A program made the position numbers and the translations under genes. Positions 17,112 through 26,242 of a stretch of DNA of 64,000 nt are shown here, in pieces; position 1 is the first letter of the stretch; each line of letters starts with the position of its first letter. The stretch covers positions 1 to 64,000 of the forward strand of contig JANQLS010000057.1 of NCBI GenBank assembly GCA_028280485.1, given 5' to 3'. The notes under the pieces were generated by a model, which was not told where the DNA came from, searched no databases, and saw only the letters and a program-made list of their open reading frames with translations. The stretch comes from Planctomycetota bacterium. GTDB lineage: Bacteria > Planctomycetota > UBA8108 > JACQVS01.

Positions 17112-17756
17112 TCAGTTGGTAACTAAACGCTTCTGCCAAAAATCGAATTGCGCTTCCAGCCAATCGAGCTGATCCGGAAATTCACAGGTAAATGCATCGG
17201 CGAGGAGAATAGGATCTTGATTGCGGATACCCACAATCACGTCCTCGATCGTTTTTTCGATCTGGGAGAGGCGCACTCCCACTTGAGCGACCACGTCTTC
17301 AGTGACTTGATCGGCCTGGTGAAGTAGGGAGACACCATCGTGGAAGGCTTTCAAAACGATGCGCAAGCCTTCACTGAAATTTCTGAGGCTTTCCATGTTC
17401 TCGCCCTGCTGACCTTCTTCAGCCTCTTTAGCAATCTGGCCTTGAAGTTCTTTAAGCTTCGAGACGGAGCCAACACACTCCTGAAAGGTCACTTCCAGAA
17501 ATGAATCGAGCTTGGTGATGCCGACTTGCAAGAGTTGGAATGCTTGAATCGAGACTTCCTTGAGCTCGGAATAACGCTCCGGAGTCAGAAGCTCCTCATC
17601 CAAAGTCTGGGTGGTGATAATCCAACCTCGCTTTTGAAGCTCAGAGCCCAATTCGGCGAGCGAATCTTTGAGGGGACGAGTTACATCTTGGTCGGATTCC
17701 CATTTGGAGAGACCTTCGATGTCATCCGGCATGGCTCCAATAATTTCGATATCCAT
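17112..17756 (-). CDS. Unknown helical cytoplasmic protein
   Basis: I do not recognise this 214-residue protein. It is acidic, has no signal peptide or membrane segment, and reads as mostly alpha-helical with heptad-like stretches (SFLEVTFQECVGSVSKLKEL; VAQVGVRLSQIEKTIEDVI). The ATG has aaagga at 8 bases. It precedes the HAD and SPASM genes on the same strand with a gap of about 150 bases, so co-transcription is possible. Helical accessory or chaperone-like proteins of flagellar regions can look like this, but nothing specific supports that role. Confidence 0.7.
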   Translation of the reverse strand: MDIEIIGAMPDDIEGLSKWESDQDVTRPLKDSLAELGSELQKRGWIITTQTLDEELLTPERYSELKEVSIQAFQLLQVGITKLDSFLEVTFQECVGSVSKLKELQGQIAKEAEEGQQGENMESLRNFSEGLRIVLKAFHDGVSLLHQADQVTEDVVAQVGVRLSQIEKTIEDVIVGIRNQDPILLADAFTCEFPDQLDWLEAQFDFWQKRLVTN

Positions 17757-18080
17757 AATGATTTCCTTTCACCCTAGTTATCGACCGATAGGTTTGGGAA
17801 ATGTAGGGGGATTCCCCGTTCCGACGCAGCAATGAACGAAATCACCCTCTTTATAGAGAAGACTTGAAGACTTAAACCTCCGGAAATAAATCATTTAGCC
17901 TCAACCTTGAGAGCCCATAAAAAAACCGAACATCCACTGCCGAAACCCGAGTAGACGACCGATTTAAGGATAGATAAGAATCTCTTTTCATTCGATGTGT
18001 TCAGTCAACCCAACGAGCTTCACTTTCGAACAAATAGTTCAGTCTGCTCTCAAGTAGAAGCTTTAATTTGATCATTAATC
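17757..18080. other. Divergent intergenic region
   Basis: 324 bases between the start of the helical protein and the start of the propeller lipoprotein. Promoters for both genes should be here; I see no strong consensus boxes or repeats. Confidence 0.4.
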
Positions 18081-19202
18081 ATGAAACACGTTTTATTCAC
18101 CCTTCTTCTGGTCTTTAGCCTCTTCTCCGGTTGCCAACAAGTTCAACAACGCCCCCACTTCAAGCCAGAGAAAGAACTCTCGGGAAGAAGCCCCACGACC
18201 CATTCGGCCGCCAAATGGAGAAACCGCCTCCAACACACTCGAGGCGAATTGGGAGAAGATCTCTACCCCATCGTCTCGGCCAACCAGTCTCACTTACTGT
18301 TCGCCACTTCAAGGTTTTCCAAAGGCTTTGATCTGGCCTTCAAACCCCTCAAGGGATACGCCATCACCTTTCTTACGAATACCAAGTTTAATGACATACA
18401 CCCCTCCCTGTCTCCCGATGCGAGCAAGGTCGTCTTTTCGAGTGATCGTTCAGGTCGGTGGAATTTATACCTTCAAGAAACTCGACCCGGGGGCAAGACG
18501 AAGCAGCTCATCGCTTCCGACACCGACAACCTCGGGCCCAAATGGTCCCCCGATGGTTCAAAGATCGCCTTCTTTAAACGAGGAATCGGGAAAAATCATT
18601 GGGAAATTTGGCTTTACGATGTGGTTCGCAAATCCCAATCCTACCTGACCGATGGGCTCTTTCCCTCGTGGTCCCCGGATGGGAAATGGATTGCCTTCCA
18701 AAAGGGACGCCAAAGAGGTGAAAAGTATTATTCGGTTTGGAAGATCAAAGCCGATGGCAGTCGGCTCATCGATCTAATGTCGAGCTGGAGTGAACGTTGG
18801 GGTGCAATCCAACCTTCGTGGTCTGCGGATGGGAAATGGTTAGCATTCACCGCGGTGGGAAAAAGTACAAACACTTTTGACAATGCTACAGATCGACCTC
18901 CCGAATCGGATATTTATTTAATCTCTGAGGATGGAGCTCAACTCATCGATTTGACCGGAGATCGCGCGGGAGGTTCCGAGTGGAATCCATTCTTTGGAAC
19001 CGATGGGAGAGTTTACTTCACTTCGGATGTCGGAGGTAGCCCGAGAATTTGGAGCGTGGAGTCGATCAAGGTCAAGGCCCAAGCTTCGCCCGCGAAACTC
19101 AATCCATTAAAGGGAAATCAGGTTGAAGACTTTTTAGATTCCTTTCCCAGTACAGAGCCGAAGGCCAAGATCAATCCATCGAGCAGCGGGAATAAGGCTT
19201 AG
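18081..19202 (+). CDS. TolB-like PD40 beta-propeller lipoprotein
   Basis: The 373-residue protein starts with a lipoprotein signal (LLLVFSLFSGC lipobox). It continues with at least five WD40-like/PD40 blades of the TolB type: HPSLSPDASKVVFSSD, PKWSPDGSKIAFFK, PSWSPDGKWIAFQKG, PSWSADGKWLAFTA and a last NPFFGTDGRVYFTSD. Such propellers bind peptides or proteins in the periplasm. It lacks the N-terminal TolB domain and no tol-pal genes are present, so it is not the Tol-system TolB itself. A family A palindrome lies 60 bases past the stop. Confidence 0.85.
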   Translation: MKHVLFTLLLVFSLFSGCQQVQQRPHFKPEKELSGRSPTTHSAAKWRNRLQHTRGELGEDLYPIVSANQSHLLFATSRFSKGFDLAFKPLKGYAITFLTNTKFNDIHPSLSPDASKVVFSSDRSGRWNLYLQETRPGGKTKQLIASDTDNLGPKWSPDGSKIAFFKRGIGKNHWEIWLYDVVRKSQSYLTDGLFPSWSPDGKWIAFQKGRQRGEKYYSVWKIKADGSRLIDLMSSWSERWGAIQPSWSADGKWLAFTAVGKSTNTFDNATDRPPESDIYLISEDGAQLIDLTGDRAGGSEWNPFFGTDGRVYFTSDVGGSPRIWSVESIKVKAQASPAKLNPLKGNQVEDFLDSFPSTEPKAKINPSSSGNKA

Positions 19203-19262
19203 GGCTCACCTTGTGAGCCGGGAAGGAGTGACGAGCTTAATTTAATTAAAGCTAATAGACCC

Positions 19263-19324
19263 TTAACTAGCCCGAAGCGCTAGCGAGGGTTACTTTCCCC
19301 TCGCTAGCGCTTCGGGCTAGTTAA
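19263..19324. repeat. 27-bp-arm intergenic palindrome (family A)
   Basis: Perfect 27-base arms (19263-19289 and 19298-19324) with an 8-base loop, between the convergent propeller-lipoprotein and fliS genes. Confidence 0.9.
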
Positions 19325-19399
19325 TTAATGATCTGAATTATAAAATCGATGGGAAACTAAATGACCGGATCATGGGGTAAGCCGACGACTATAGCGACT

Positions 19400-20056
19400 C
19401 TAACATTCGTAACTCACATTATCCCCAATCGAAACTCCTAGCTGTTGACCTTGAGGAGGCGGAGCTTGAGGAGGAGCTTGGGTAATTTCTTCTGCTTGAT
19501 CGGAGTGAAACTTTTTAACTGTTTCCGTCCACATCGCCGTCACGTCTTCTAAGACGACTAAGCCTTCTCTCATCTGATCGATACTGTTCGTCAGGTTCGC
19601 TTCGAAGATACTTCGATTAATATAGTTGTAAAGCGACAGGATGTTTCCGAAGGTGGGCTCGCCGATTCCTTTATCCAAAGAATTGATGAGGACATTGATA
19701 ATTTTTTGAACTCGAATTAATTTTTCGTGCTTTTGTTCGAGCTCTTTATTTTCAGTAAACTCGATAGCTTCTTTAGTAAATCGAATGGCACCCTCTAATA
19801 ACATCAATAGCGCTTGATCGGCGGGTGTCGTATCTTCTTTATTTTTTGTGTAGGCTTTCGCCATCTGATTGTAAGCATTCTGCTGCGCCGCCATCTTCGT
19901 TGCTCCTCCCGCTTGGGCTTGCGCCTGAGTGTAAGGATTGATGTTGGGCTGCATCGCCGGAGGCGTGAATGCTTCGGATTGACCTGCCCCTTGGGAGTTC
20001 ATTTCTTCGTTAGAACCTTGCTCCGCTGTTGAAATCTGGTTTGGAGTTTCTTCCAC
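19400..20056 (-). CDS. fliS: Flagellar export chaperone FliS with Pro/Gln-rich extensions
   Basis: FliS binds flagellin in the cytoplasm and keeps it unpolymerised until export. The FliS helical core is about residues 65-180: AYTKNKEDTTPADQALLMLLEGAIRFTKEA (quoted in parts: ADQALLMLLEGAIRF), then LYNYINRSIFEAN and MREGLVVLEDVTAMW. Family members have about 130 residues; here an N-terminal Gln/Ala/Pro-rich stretch (about 60 residues) and a C-terminal QAPPQAPPPQGQQ tail extend it to 218. It starts with GTG at 20056, 26 bases after the fliD stop, and is the last gene of the filament set. Confidence 0.88.
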   Translation of the reverse strand: MEETPNQISTAEQGSNEEMNSQGAGQSEAFTPPAMQPNINPYTQAQAQAGGATKMAAQQNAYNQMAKAYTKNKEDTTPADQALLMLLEGAIRFTKEAIEFTENKELEQKHEKLIRVQKIINVLINSLDKGIGEPTFGNILSLYNYINRSIFEANLTNSIDQMREGLVVLEDVTAMWTETVKKFHSDQAEEITQAPPQAPPPQGQQLGVSIGDNVSYEC

Positions 20057-20082
20057 GTTTCCATTCCCGCTTTACTTTAAGA

Positions 20083-23000
20083 TTAACCAAAACTGCCGAG
20101 CGAACCGAGTGCTGCCTGTAATCTCGCTTGAGCGTTTTGATTTTTGGCCATGATCACTTCTAATTGACTGAATTGCCTTTTGAGAGTTTGTTCTCGAATA
20201 GCCAAAATTTCTCTCTTCTGCTTAATTCGATCATTCGTTTTATCGATTTCGTCCTGATAAAAGTCGGCTCTTAAAACCAAGGACCCATCCGTGGTATCGA
20301 GGAGAGACTCCAAAGCTTCGGCAATCCTTAACGCGATTCCAGAGTCATTAGCAAGATCGAGCTTCGATCCCGTAATCGTTCCACCACCCGGAGTATCAAC
20401 GTTTTTATTGAAACCTAATTTGGCGAAAGCCCCCGAGCCATTAGCTGCCGAGACTTTAAAAGTATCCGCTCCGGTGGAGAGATCGTTGATGACGAGTGAT
20501 CGCCCATCGGTTGAGATGGTGACATCCACTCTTTCCGTGTTGACATCATTGGGATCCGTTCGACTCGCCGTTTCAATACTTCGAATAACATCCGCGATGG
20601 TTAAATCACCATTTAAGTTAACTTCGAAGGCATCTGAGTTCGTCTCTCGTAACTTGATGGAGAGTTGAGGCAAACCCGTCGTTTTAATCCCTTTACCATT
20701 ATCGAGTTCTTTGAGCTGAGTCGTCTCTGTTAGTAATTTCTTTTGAATAAACAAACGACGAACGGCTTCGGGATCCGTGTCGTTTAACTTATCAAAATCG
20801 GAACCGCGGAATTGCAGCTTCCCATTACTCAAGAAACGGATACCCACATTGGAAGCTAAATTTTGTCCGCTGGGTAATTCACCCACGCGTTTATTGATAG
20901 CGGAGGAGAGAATTCTCTCGATCGACCGAGTGATGGAATCTCCAAAGAGATCCCCTTTGATCCCTAACTCAGGATCGAACCGGGTGAGTTCTTTGATGCT
21001 ATCGACCAAGCCATTGTACTCTTCAACGATGGCATCGATCTTTTCTTTGATCTTCGAGGGGTCTTGGGTCGCAGTGACAACAACTTCCGATGTCGAGGTG
21101 TCTTTGGCATCGAGAGTGAGCCCATCGACCACATTGGTAAATTTGTTGGTTCGGGAACGAACGAGAATGGGCTGACTCGATCCCTCACTCGAACCAAAGA
21201 AGAGGATCGCATCCCGAGCTTGAGATGTTCTCCCGAAAGATAATGAAGTCGATCCTGTCGTATTCAGCAAAACGCGATTTCCAGCCCCCGTTTGCGTACC
21301 CGTAATCTGTAAGCGTGAAGGGTTGAGAAATGAGCCATCGCTGATGACCGAAGCATTGACGCTAATCCCGAGGTCATTAATTTTTTCGGCGACATCTTCT
21401 AAAGTGTCGGTAGCGGTAATCGTAATATTTCTCTGAAAGCTGCCATCTAAGGTGAGCGGTGGGTCTCCAGTGGCATCTTGAAGGAAACTTAAGTCTCTAG
21501 CGGTCGTTCCTCCGTTAACCTCGGCCACTGTCACGGCTCCCGTTCCACCGGCCGAAACGAGCTTAATTCCATCCCCTCGATCATTCAGACTAGCGGTAAT
21601 CTCCCCCGCTCCCTGATTACTAGCCGCGGAGTTGATGTTGAGAATGACATCGTTGATCGTCTTGGCATTCTCTAAGTTCACTTCAAAGTTATTTCCAGTA
21701 CTGTCGGTGATACTGATCTTTCCCGCAAACACTCCTCGTCCGCCATTGAGGGTAGAGAGCTTCGTGTTCTCGTTGATGTACTGTGGATTGAGATCCGTTC
21801 CGGTCAAAATATCGGAGGTGATCGAACCCACGAGACCGAGATCGATCGCAGTTTGAGAACTTGTCACCGAAAGACTTCCCGTTCCGGCGGTTGTATCTCG
21901 AAGTTCGATACTCGTTCCGTTACTCGCGATCGAAGCAGTCACTCCGACAGAAGCTGAACCTGTAGTAGCATCGTTGAGTAACCCGATGACTTCTTGAAGC
22001 GTTGTCGCTGAGCTAAGGTCTACAGTGACACTGCTTCCCGTTCGAGCAGTGATTTCAACACTACCGGAACTGACTCCACTTCCCCCATTGAGGGTTTTAA
22101 GTAAAACAGAATTGAAATCAGCAAGAATACGGGAACCGGTGATCGTTCCTGAGGCCACTCCACCGACAACCGTCTCAATTCCAAGGTCGGTAGCTGCTTT
22201 GGATTCACCGCTGTTTTGAACGATGAAGTTTCCACCGGTCGAGGAGTCAGTCAAAACGAGTCGATCGTTAGCAATCGAAGCTGTAACTGAAGTATTTTCA
22301 GCAACTCCATTGATTGTAGTGACCACATCACCAAGAGTTTTAGCATCCGAAAGATCGACGACGAAGTTCGTTCCATTCCGTTGAGTAATACTCAAGTCGC
22401 TCCCGGTCTTAGCTTGAACCCCGAGTCCGTCATTGAGAACGTCTAAAGCGAGACTACTTTCAACCGTCAGGACGGAATCCCCTTGAAGGCTATTACCTAC
22501 CCCGGTTTTACGGATCCCCAAGTCGAGAGCCGTCGTTCCTCCCGTCAAGTCGGTAACCGTGAGGTTTCCGCCACCGCCCGCCAAATCGGAAAGAACTAAT
22601 GATTTACCGGAATTCGAATCATCTTTTGTTGCTACTCGAGCGGATACGGAAATTCCACTCGCATTGATTTTATCGATGACCTCATTGATGGTCGCCACCT
22701 GTGAAAGATCAACCGTGGTGGTCAACCCAGCGGTGTTGGTAATTCGAATCGAGCCCAATCGAACTCCCTTACCGGAATTCAGTAGAGAAAGCTCTGTTTG
22801 ACGATCGACGAAACCATTTCCCGTCTCGATGGCCAGAGTTCCGGCACCGACTAAAGAAGTGGTTTCAGCAAAGCCCGAAGAAACATACTGCTCAGATTGG
22901 GCGAGTTGATGAACTCGAAACCGATAAGCACCGGGTGAAAGACTGCTGTTACCGCTGGCGCCTAGAATATTGGAATTGGATGAGCTCACCGAGATCGGAT

Positions 23001-23205
23001 TGAAGGCGCTTTCCGTTGTCAATGAATTGACTTTGAGCTGCAGAGATATCGTCTTGGCACTCAGAGCGGTGATCGCGGTTTTTTTGTCAGTCGTCTCAGC
23101 AATTTTCTCTTCCAATCGAACGATGGGTTGAGATTGAAAAGCCAAGAGACCTTCGATCACTTCAGTGGTATTAAGACCTGAAATAATTCCATCAACACTG
23201 GGCAT
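20083..23205 (-). CDS. fliD: Flagellar hook-associated protein 2 (filament cap) FliD, very long, with repeated hook-IN modules
   Basis: FliD caps the growing filament and guides flagellin insertion. The N-terminus (VDGIISGLNTTEVIEGLLAFQSQPI) and the coiled C-terminus ending in AQARLQAALGSLGSFG are typical. At 1,040 residues it is about twice a normal FliD. The extra length comes from repeated flagellin hook-IN-like modules: LSLLNSGKGVRLGSIRITN (about 138), LDVLNDGLGVQ (250), LKTLNGGSGVSSGSVEIT (366), LSTLNGGRGVFAGKISIT (478) and LKELDNGKGIKTTG (829). Each is followed by VDLS or VNL and a helix with an [I/V]N motif. The first four are spaced by about 113 residues. The gene lies between flagellin and fliS on the same strand, the normal order. 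Confidence 0.93.
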   Translation of the reverse strand: MPSVDGIISGLNTTEVIEGLLAFQSQPIVRLEEKIAETTDKKTAITALSAKTISLQLKVNSLTTESAFNPISVSSSNSNILGASGNSSLSPGAYRFRVHQLAQSEQYVSSGFAETTSLVGAGTLAIETGNGFVDRQTELSLLNSGKGVRLGSIRITNTAGLTTTVDLSQVATINEVIDKINASGISVSARVATKDDSNSGKSLVLSDLAGGGGNLTVTDLTGGTTALDLGIRKTGVGNSLQGDSVLTVESSLALDVLNDGLGVQAKTGSDLSITQRNGTNFVVDLSDAKTLGDVVTTINGVAENTSVTASIANDRLVLTDSSTGGNFIVQNSGESKAATDLGIETVVGGVASGTITGSRILADFNSVLLKTLNGGSGVSSGSVEITARTGSSVTVDLSSATTLQEVIGLLNDATTGSASVGVTASIASNGTSIELRDTTAGTGSLSVTSSQTAIDLGLVGSITSDILTGTDLNPQYINENTKLSTLNGGRGVFAGKISITDSTGNNFEVNLENAKTINDVILNINSAASNQGAGEITASLNDRGDGIKLVSAGGTGAVTVAEVNGGTTARDLSFLQDATGDPPLTLDGSFQRNITITATDTLEDVAEKINDLGISVNASVISDGSFLNPSRLQITGTQTGAGNRVLLNTTGSTSLSFGRTSQARDAILFFGSSEGSSQPILVRSRTNKFTNVVDGLTLDAKDTSTSEVVVTATQDPSKIKEKIDAIVEEYNGLVDSIKELTRFDPELGIKGDLFGDSITRSIERILSSAINKRVGELPSGQNLASNVGIRFLSNGKLQFRGSDFDKLNDTDPEAVRRLFIQKKLLTETTQLKELDNGKGIKTTGLPQLSIKLRETNSDAFEVNLNGDLTIADVIRSIETASRTDPNDVNTERVDVTISTDGRSLVINDLSTGADTFKVSAANGSGAFAKLGFNKNVDTPGGGTITGSKLDLANDSGIALRIAEALESLLDTTDGSLVLRADFYQDEIDKTNDRIKQKREILAIREQTLKRQFSQLEVIMAKNQNAQARLQAALGSLGSFG

Positions 23206-23526
23206 ATCGAGTCAGCTCAATCTAAGGCACAAGAAAGGTGAACTCCCCTGAAGAGTTCCGCACAAAACACTCCACTAGAATAGTAAGATGTTCAGCTTTT
23301 GTTATCGACAGATACGGGTATTATTCTGAGCTTAGATCGCTAACGAGAGCATTCCGAGAATGAAAACAGATCTCATTTGCCATCGGCATGGGGATATTGA
23401 AAAAGATTGAGACATTCCGTTAATAGAAAGAGTGTTCTCATAAACATAAAAAAATCCAACTGGGCATAGAGGTTGCCCAATTGGATTTTCGGTAGTAGCT
23501 GATTCAAAAACTTAGACGTTAGGTGA
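23206..23526. other. Gap between flagellin and fliD
   Basis: No gene. It holds the flagellin terminator at about 23448-23490 and, downstream of it, presumably a separate fliD promoter that I could not identify. Confidence 0.5.
23448..23490 (-). terminator. Rho-independent terminator of the flagellin gene
   Basis: A 14-base stem with one mismatch (aatccaactgggca 23454-23467 with tgcccaattggatt 23475-23488) is followed by seven T on the minus strand. It separates the highly expressed flagellin from fliD. Confidence 0.88.
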
Positions 23527-24999
23527 TTACTGCAGTAAGGCCAAGACGGCTTGCGGTAATTGATTAGCTTGCGAGAGAACCGAGGTTCCAGCTTGGAAGA
23601 GGATTTGATTTCGGGTGAGTTCCGCGGTTTCGCGAGCGAAATCAAGGTCTCGGATATCTGAAAGTGAAGAAGATAAATTCTCTCGAGCGATCGTCAGTGA
23701 AGTGATGTTACTTTCGATCGTTTGTTTTTGGAAAGCACCCAAGTAAGCTCGAGTGTTGGTAATTTGCTCGGTGGCTTTATCGACGATTCTCAAAGCATTT
23801 TCAGCATTTGTGGAAAGATCGTTTGTACCTCCAGATTTGACACTGGAGAGGAATCCGTCCAGAGTGATCGTGTTCGATCCTTGCCCCGGCAAGGTCCGAG
23901 TTGCCACTCCTAAGGTGGCTGCACTCGTATTTCGAATTCCGATTCTTTCACGATTCGAGACATCGTCTTGGGTGTTCAACTGGAAGACCAATCCACCCTT
24001 TTGAAGCTTAAAGGAAGTTGCGGAACCCGCACTCGCTCCGTCCACCAAGTTGACGACTCCAGTGAAGAAATCGGAGTTGATATTCAATTCATTTCCATTA
24101 GCAGCTGCAAGCACACCGTTAACTCGCGCGGTGGCATCCGCGCCGGCGTCGAACATTTGAGCACTGGCATTCGTGAATGCAGTATCTCCGGATCCGATAT
24201 TGAAACTTCCCTCAACCACTTCCACCGAAACCGTTTCGTCCGAGCCATAATCTGCGGAATACAATTTACCAGCAGAAGCGTAGACACCCGTCACTCCGGT
24301 GAAAGCATTAACGGAACTACCGAAGGATTGAGACCCTGCTCCAGAAGCTAAACTGATATCTACCGTTCCTTTCGATCCACTCAAGCGAAGCACACTATTG
24401 GTGGTCGCACTTCTAAAAGCGACTTGAGAAGCACCACTGGCAAAGACGTCTCCAGCTCGGCTGGCTACCCCTTGAATATTGATCGAGAGTGAAATCGAAG
24501 ATACACCGGCAAACTGAGCATTTTGAACTGAGATGCCTCGGATTCCGCTACCAAAGTTAGAAGCCGTGCGGATCTCAGAAGAGCCATCTAAAAGTTTGCG
24601 ATTGGCAAAGCGAGTCGTTTGGGCAATTCGATCGATCGCGCTAATCGCGTTATCAACAGCATCTTGCTCAGCAATAATTTGGTCAGGACTATTTGAATTG
24701 AGAGAGAAGATAACCGAATCTCGAATTTGAATGAGGAGATTATTCACCTCATTGAGCGCGGCTTCTGCTGTTCCGAGAAGATTACTCGCATTTTGGGAGT
24801 TCTCAACTGCTTGATCTAAAGATGAAACTTGAGCCCGAAGCTTTTCGGAGATCACGAACCCAGAAGGATCGTCGGAAGCCCGGTTGATCCTCAACCCGGT
24901 AGACAACCTTTCCAAGGTTGTTTGTTGCGTTTTATCTGTTCGCGCCAAGCTGTTCAAGGCGTTGATCGACGCGACGTTAGTATTGATCCGAAGTGCCAT
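23527..24999 (-). CDS. fliC: Flagellin
   Basis: The filament subunit. The conserved N-terminal D0/D1 begins LRINTNVASINALNSL and contains ERLSTGLRINRASDDPSG. The C-terminal D1/D0 has NTRAYLGAFQKQTIESNI, ENLSSSLSDIRDLDFA and QAGTSVLSQANQLPQAVLALL. The 490-residue length includes a surface-exposed middle (about 170-400) rich in Ser/Ala/Gly/Thr. A perfect aaggagg precedes the ATG at 7 bases, matching high expression. I found no convincing sigma-28 or sigma-54 promoter in the first 150 bases upstream. It has its own terminator. Only one flagellin gene is in the window. Confidence 0.96.
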   Translation of the reverse strand: MALRINTNVASINALNSLARTDKTQQTTLERLSTGLRINRASDDPSGFVISEKLRAQVSSLDQAVENSQNASNLLGTAEAALNEVNNLLIQIRDSVIFSLNSNSPDQIIAEQDAVDNAISAIDRIAQTTRFANRKLLDGSSEIRTASNFGSGIRGISVQNAQFAGVSSISLSINIQGVASRAGDVFASGASQVAFRSATTNSVLRLSGSKGTVDISLASGAGSQSFGSSVNAFTGVTGVYASAGKLYSADYGSDETVSVEVVEGSFNIGSGDTAFTNASAQMFDAGADATARVNGVLAAANGNELNINSDFFTGVVNLVDGASAGSATSFKLQKGGLVFQLNTQDDVSNRERIGIRNTSAATLGVATRTLPGQGSNTITLDGFLSSVKSGGTNDLSTNAENALRIVDKATEQITNTRAYLGAFQKQTIESNITSLTIARENLSSSLSDIRDLDFARETAELTRNQILFQAGTSVLSQANQLPQAVLALLQ

Positions 25000-25696
25000 T
25001 AAAAATCCTCCTTGAAAACCTTCAAAGCAACAATCCCTTGTTACTTCTTGAAGCTCTCCTCACCGCTTGATCTCACTCTGAGCCCGGCAAGATTCTTTCG
25101 TCTAAGTTTTTTTGCAATTGAATCCACATGGAAAAGCCTTGAACCTGCCCCATGAATGATTCTTAAAATCACAGGCTTTCGGTTAGAACTCCAAACCTCA
25201 TTTGGTAAGTGAAGTTTAGAAATTCAATGATTATCAAGCCTGAACGTGAATCTGAGCTCAAAGGTTTTTAGAGCACCACTGAAAGTGAAGCTCGATGATG
25301 TTGAACTCGGTATTGACGATAATTGAGTCTGGAAGAAATCTTCCCTCGACAGTTGACATATCGACCCGAATAGTTCACGAACTTGAGAAAAGGATCTCAG
25401 ATTTGGCAAGGAGAAATTAGTACAGATAAAAACGGGTTTTAGTTCCTAAAAGGGTGAGTTATCAAACGAGTCAAAGCCTTTTCGTCCATCTCGTAGACAG
25501 GGTGCCAGATAAGGTTTTTTACTGAGAACGAAAGATTCTTTAACAAAGACGGTTTTTGGTGAGTCTAAGGGTGTTTGATTGAGGGAGGGGTAGATGCTTT
25601 GTGGTTTAAATAGTGGGATTTGAAGATCAAACGTATGATATATGCAGTATAGATAGTTTCGGTGTGGGATTGCCCGATAATGAAAACATATTCATC

Positions 25697-25841
25697 CCAT
25701 TAAATAGCCCGAAGTGTTAGTGTCAGGCTCGACCTTCGAGCCGTGCTAAGCAAATCGGTAATTCTGAGTATTAAAGACTTAAATAAAGATCGTGCCTGTC
25801 CAATGGGAGGGCACCCCTCGCTAGCGCTTCGGGCTAGTTAA
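25697..25841. repeat. Family A palindrome with decayed left arm and about 90-base interior
   Basis: The right arm (25814-25841) matches the family exactly. The left arm (about 25697-25723, cccattaaatagcccgaagtgttagtg) has several changes. The arms are separated by about 90 bases instead of 6-8, so this copy may be the long form of the element or may carry an insertion. Confidence 0.65.
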
Positions 25842-25850
25842 CGGGATAAA

Positions 25851-25898
25851 ACAAAACCCCCAGCACCACCAAAAAACCTTGGTAGCGCTGAGGGTTTT
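25851..25898 (-). terminator. Terminator of the first malectin gene
   Basis: On the minus strand the stem accctcagcgctaccaa pairs with ttggtggtgctgggggt, in which two changes give G-U pairs, and is followed by ttttgtttt. It lies about 50 bases past the stop. Confidence 0.8.
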
Positions 25899-25948
25899 AA
25901 AAGCGTCGGTATCGACTATCGACGACTAAAACTAATGTAGAACATCAA

Positions 25949-26242
25949 TCATAGTTGGCAATTCGTCGGTGGGTTTTCGCAACCCAAGTCTCCCACATCG
26001 GGATGGTCTTCGGTGGGATCCACTCCACAGTTCTCTGATCCAGGAGGAGCAGCGGGAGTTGTTCCCAAGAACTGATGCGAGAGATTAGCGATTGGATCAG
26101 TGATCTCGACGGCTCCATTGTCATCGAAGTCGAGGGCATCCATACATTGAGGGATGAAAGTTCCCAAGAACTGGAACGACAAGTTGTTGATGGGGTCGGT
26201 GATTTCTAAGGCACCATTGACGTCCACATCACCACGTCGGAA
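25949..26242 (-). other. Dockerin-like C-terminal module of the first malectin protein
   Basis: 97 residues starting FRRGDVDVNGALEITDP. The second half has DFDDNGAVEITDPI and HQFLG, then CGVDPTED and a final cysteine. The two Asp/Asn loops resemble type I dockerin calcium sites. Confidence 0.75.

Larger units (their letters stand above)
25000..25948. other. 950-bp gap upstream of flagellin
   Basis: No ORF here has a ribosome-binding site or recognisable sequence. The region holds the flagellin leader, a long A/T-leaning stretch, a partly decayed family A palindrome (25697-25841) and the terminator of the malectin gene (25851-25898). Confidence 0.55.

Noticed and set aside
25000..25150. Sigma-28 or sigma-54 promoter upstream of flagellin
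   Set aside because: A gccgggct box and a gg..gc pair are present, but neither matches a consensus well enough to call.
25224..25409. Small minus-strand ORF of 61 residues upstream of flagellin
   Set aside because: No ribosome site, no recognisable composition, and it lies in a long A/T-leaning leader region.
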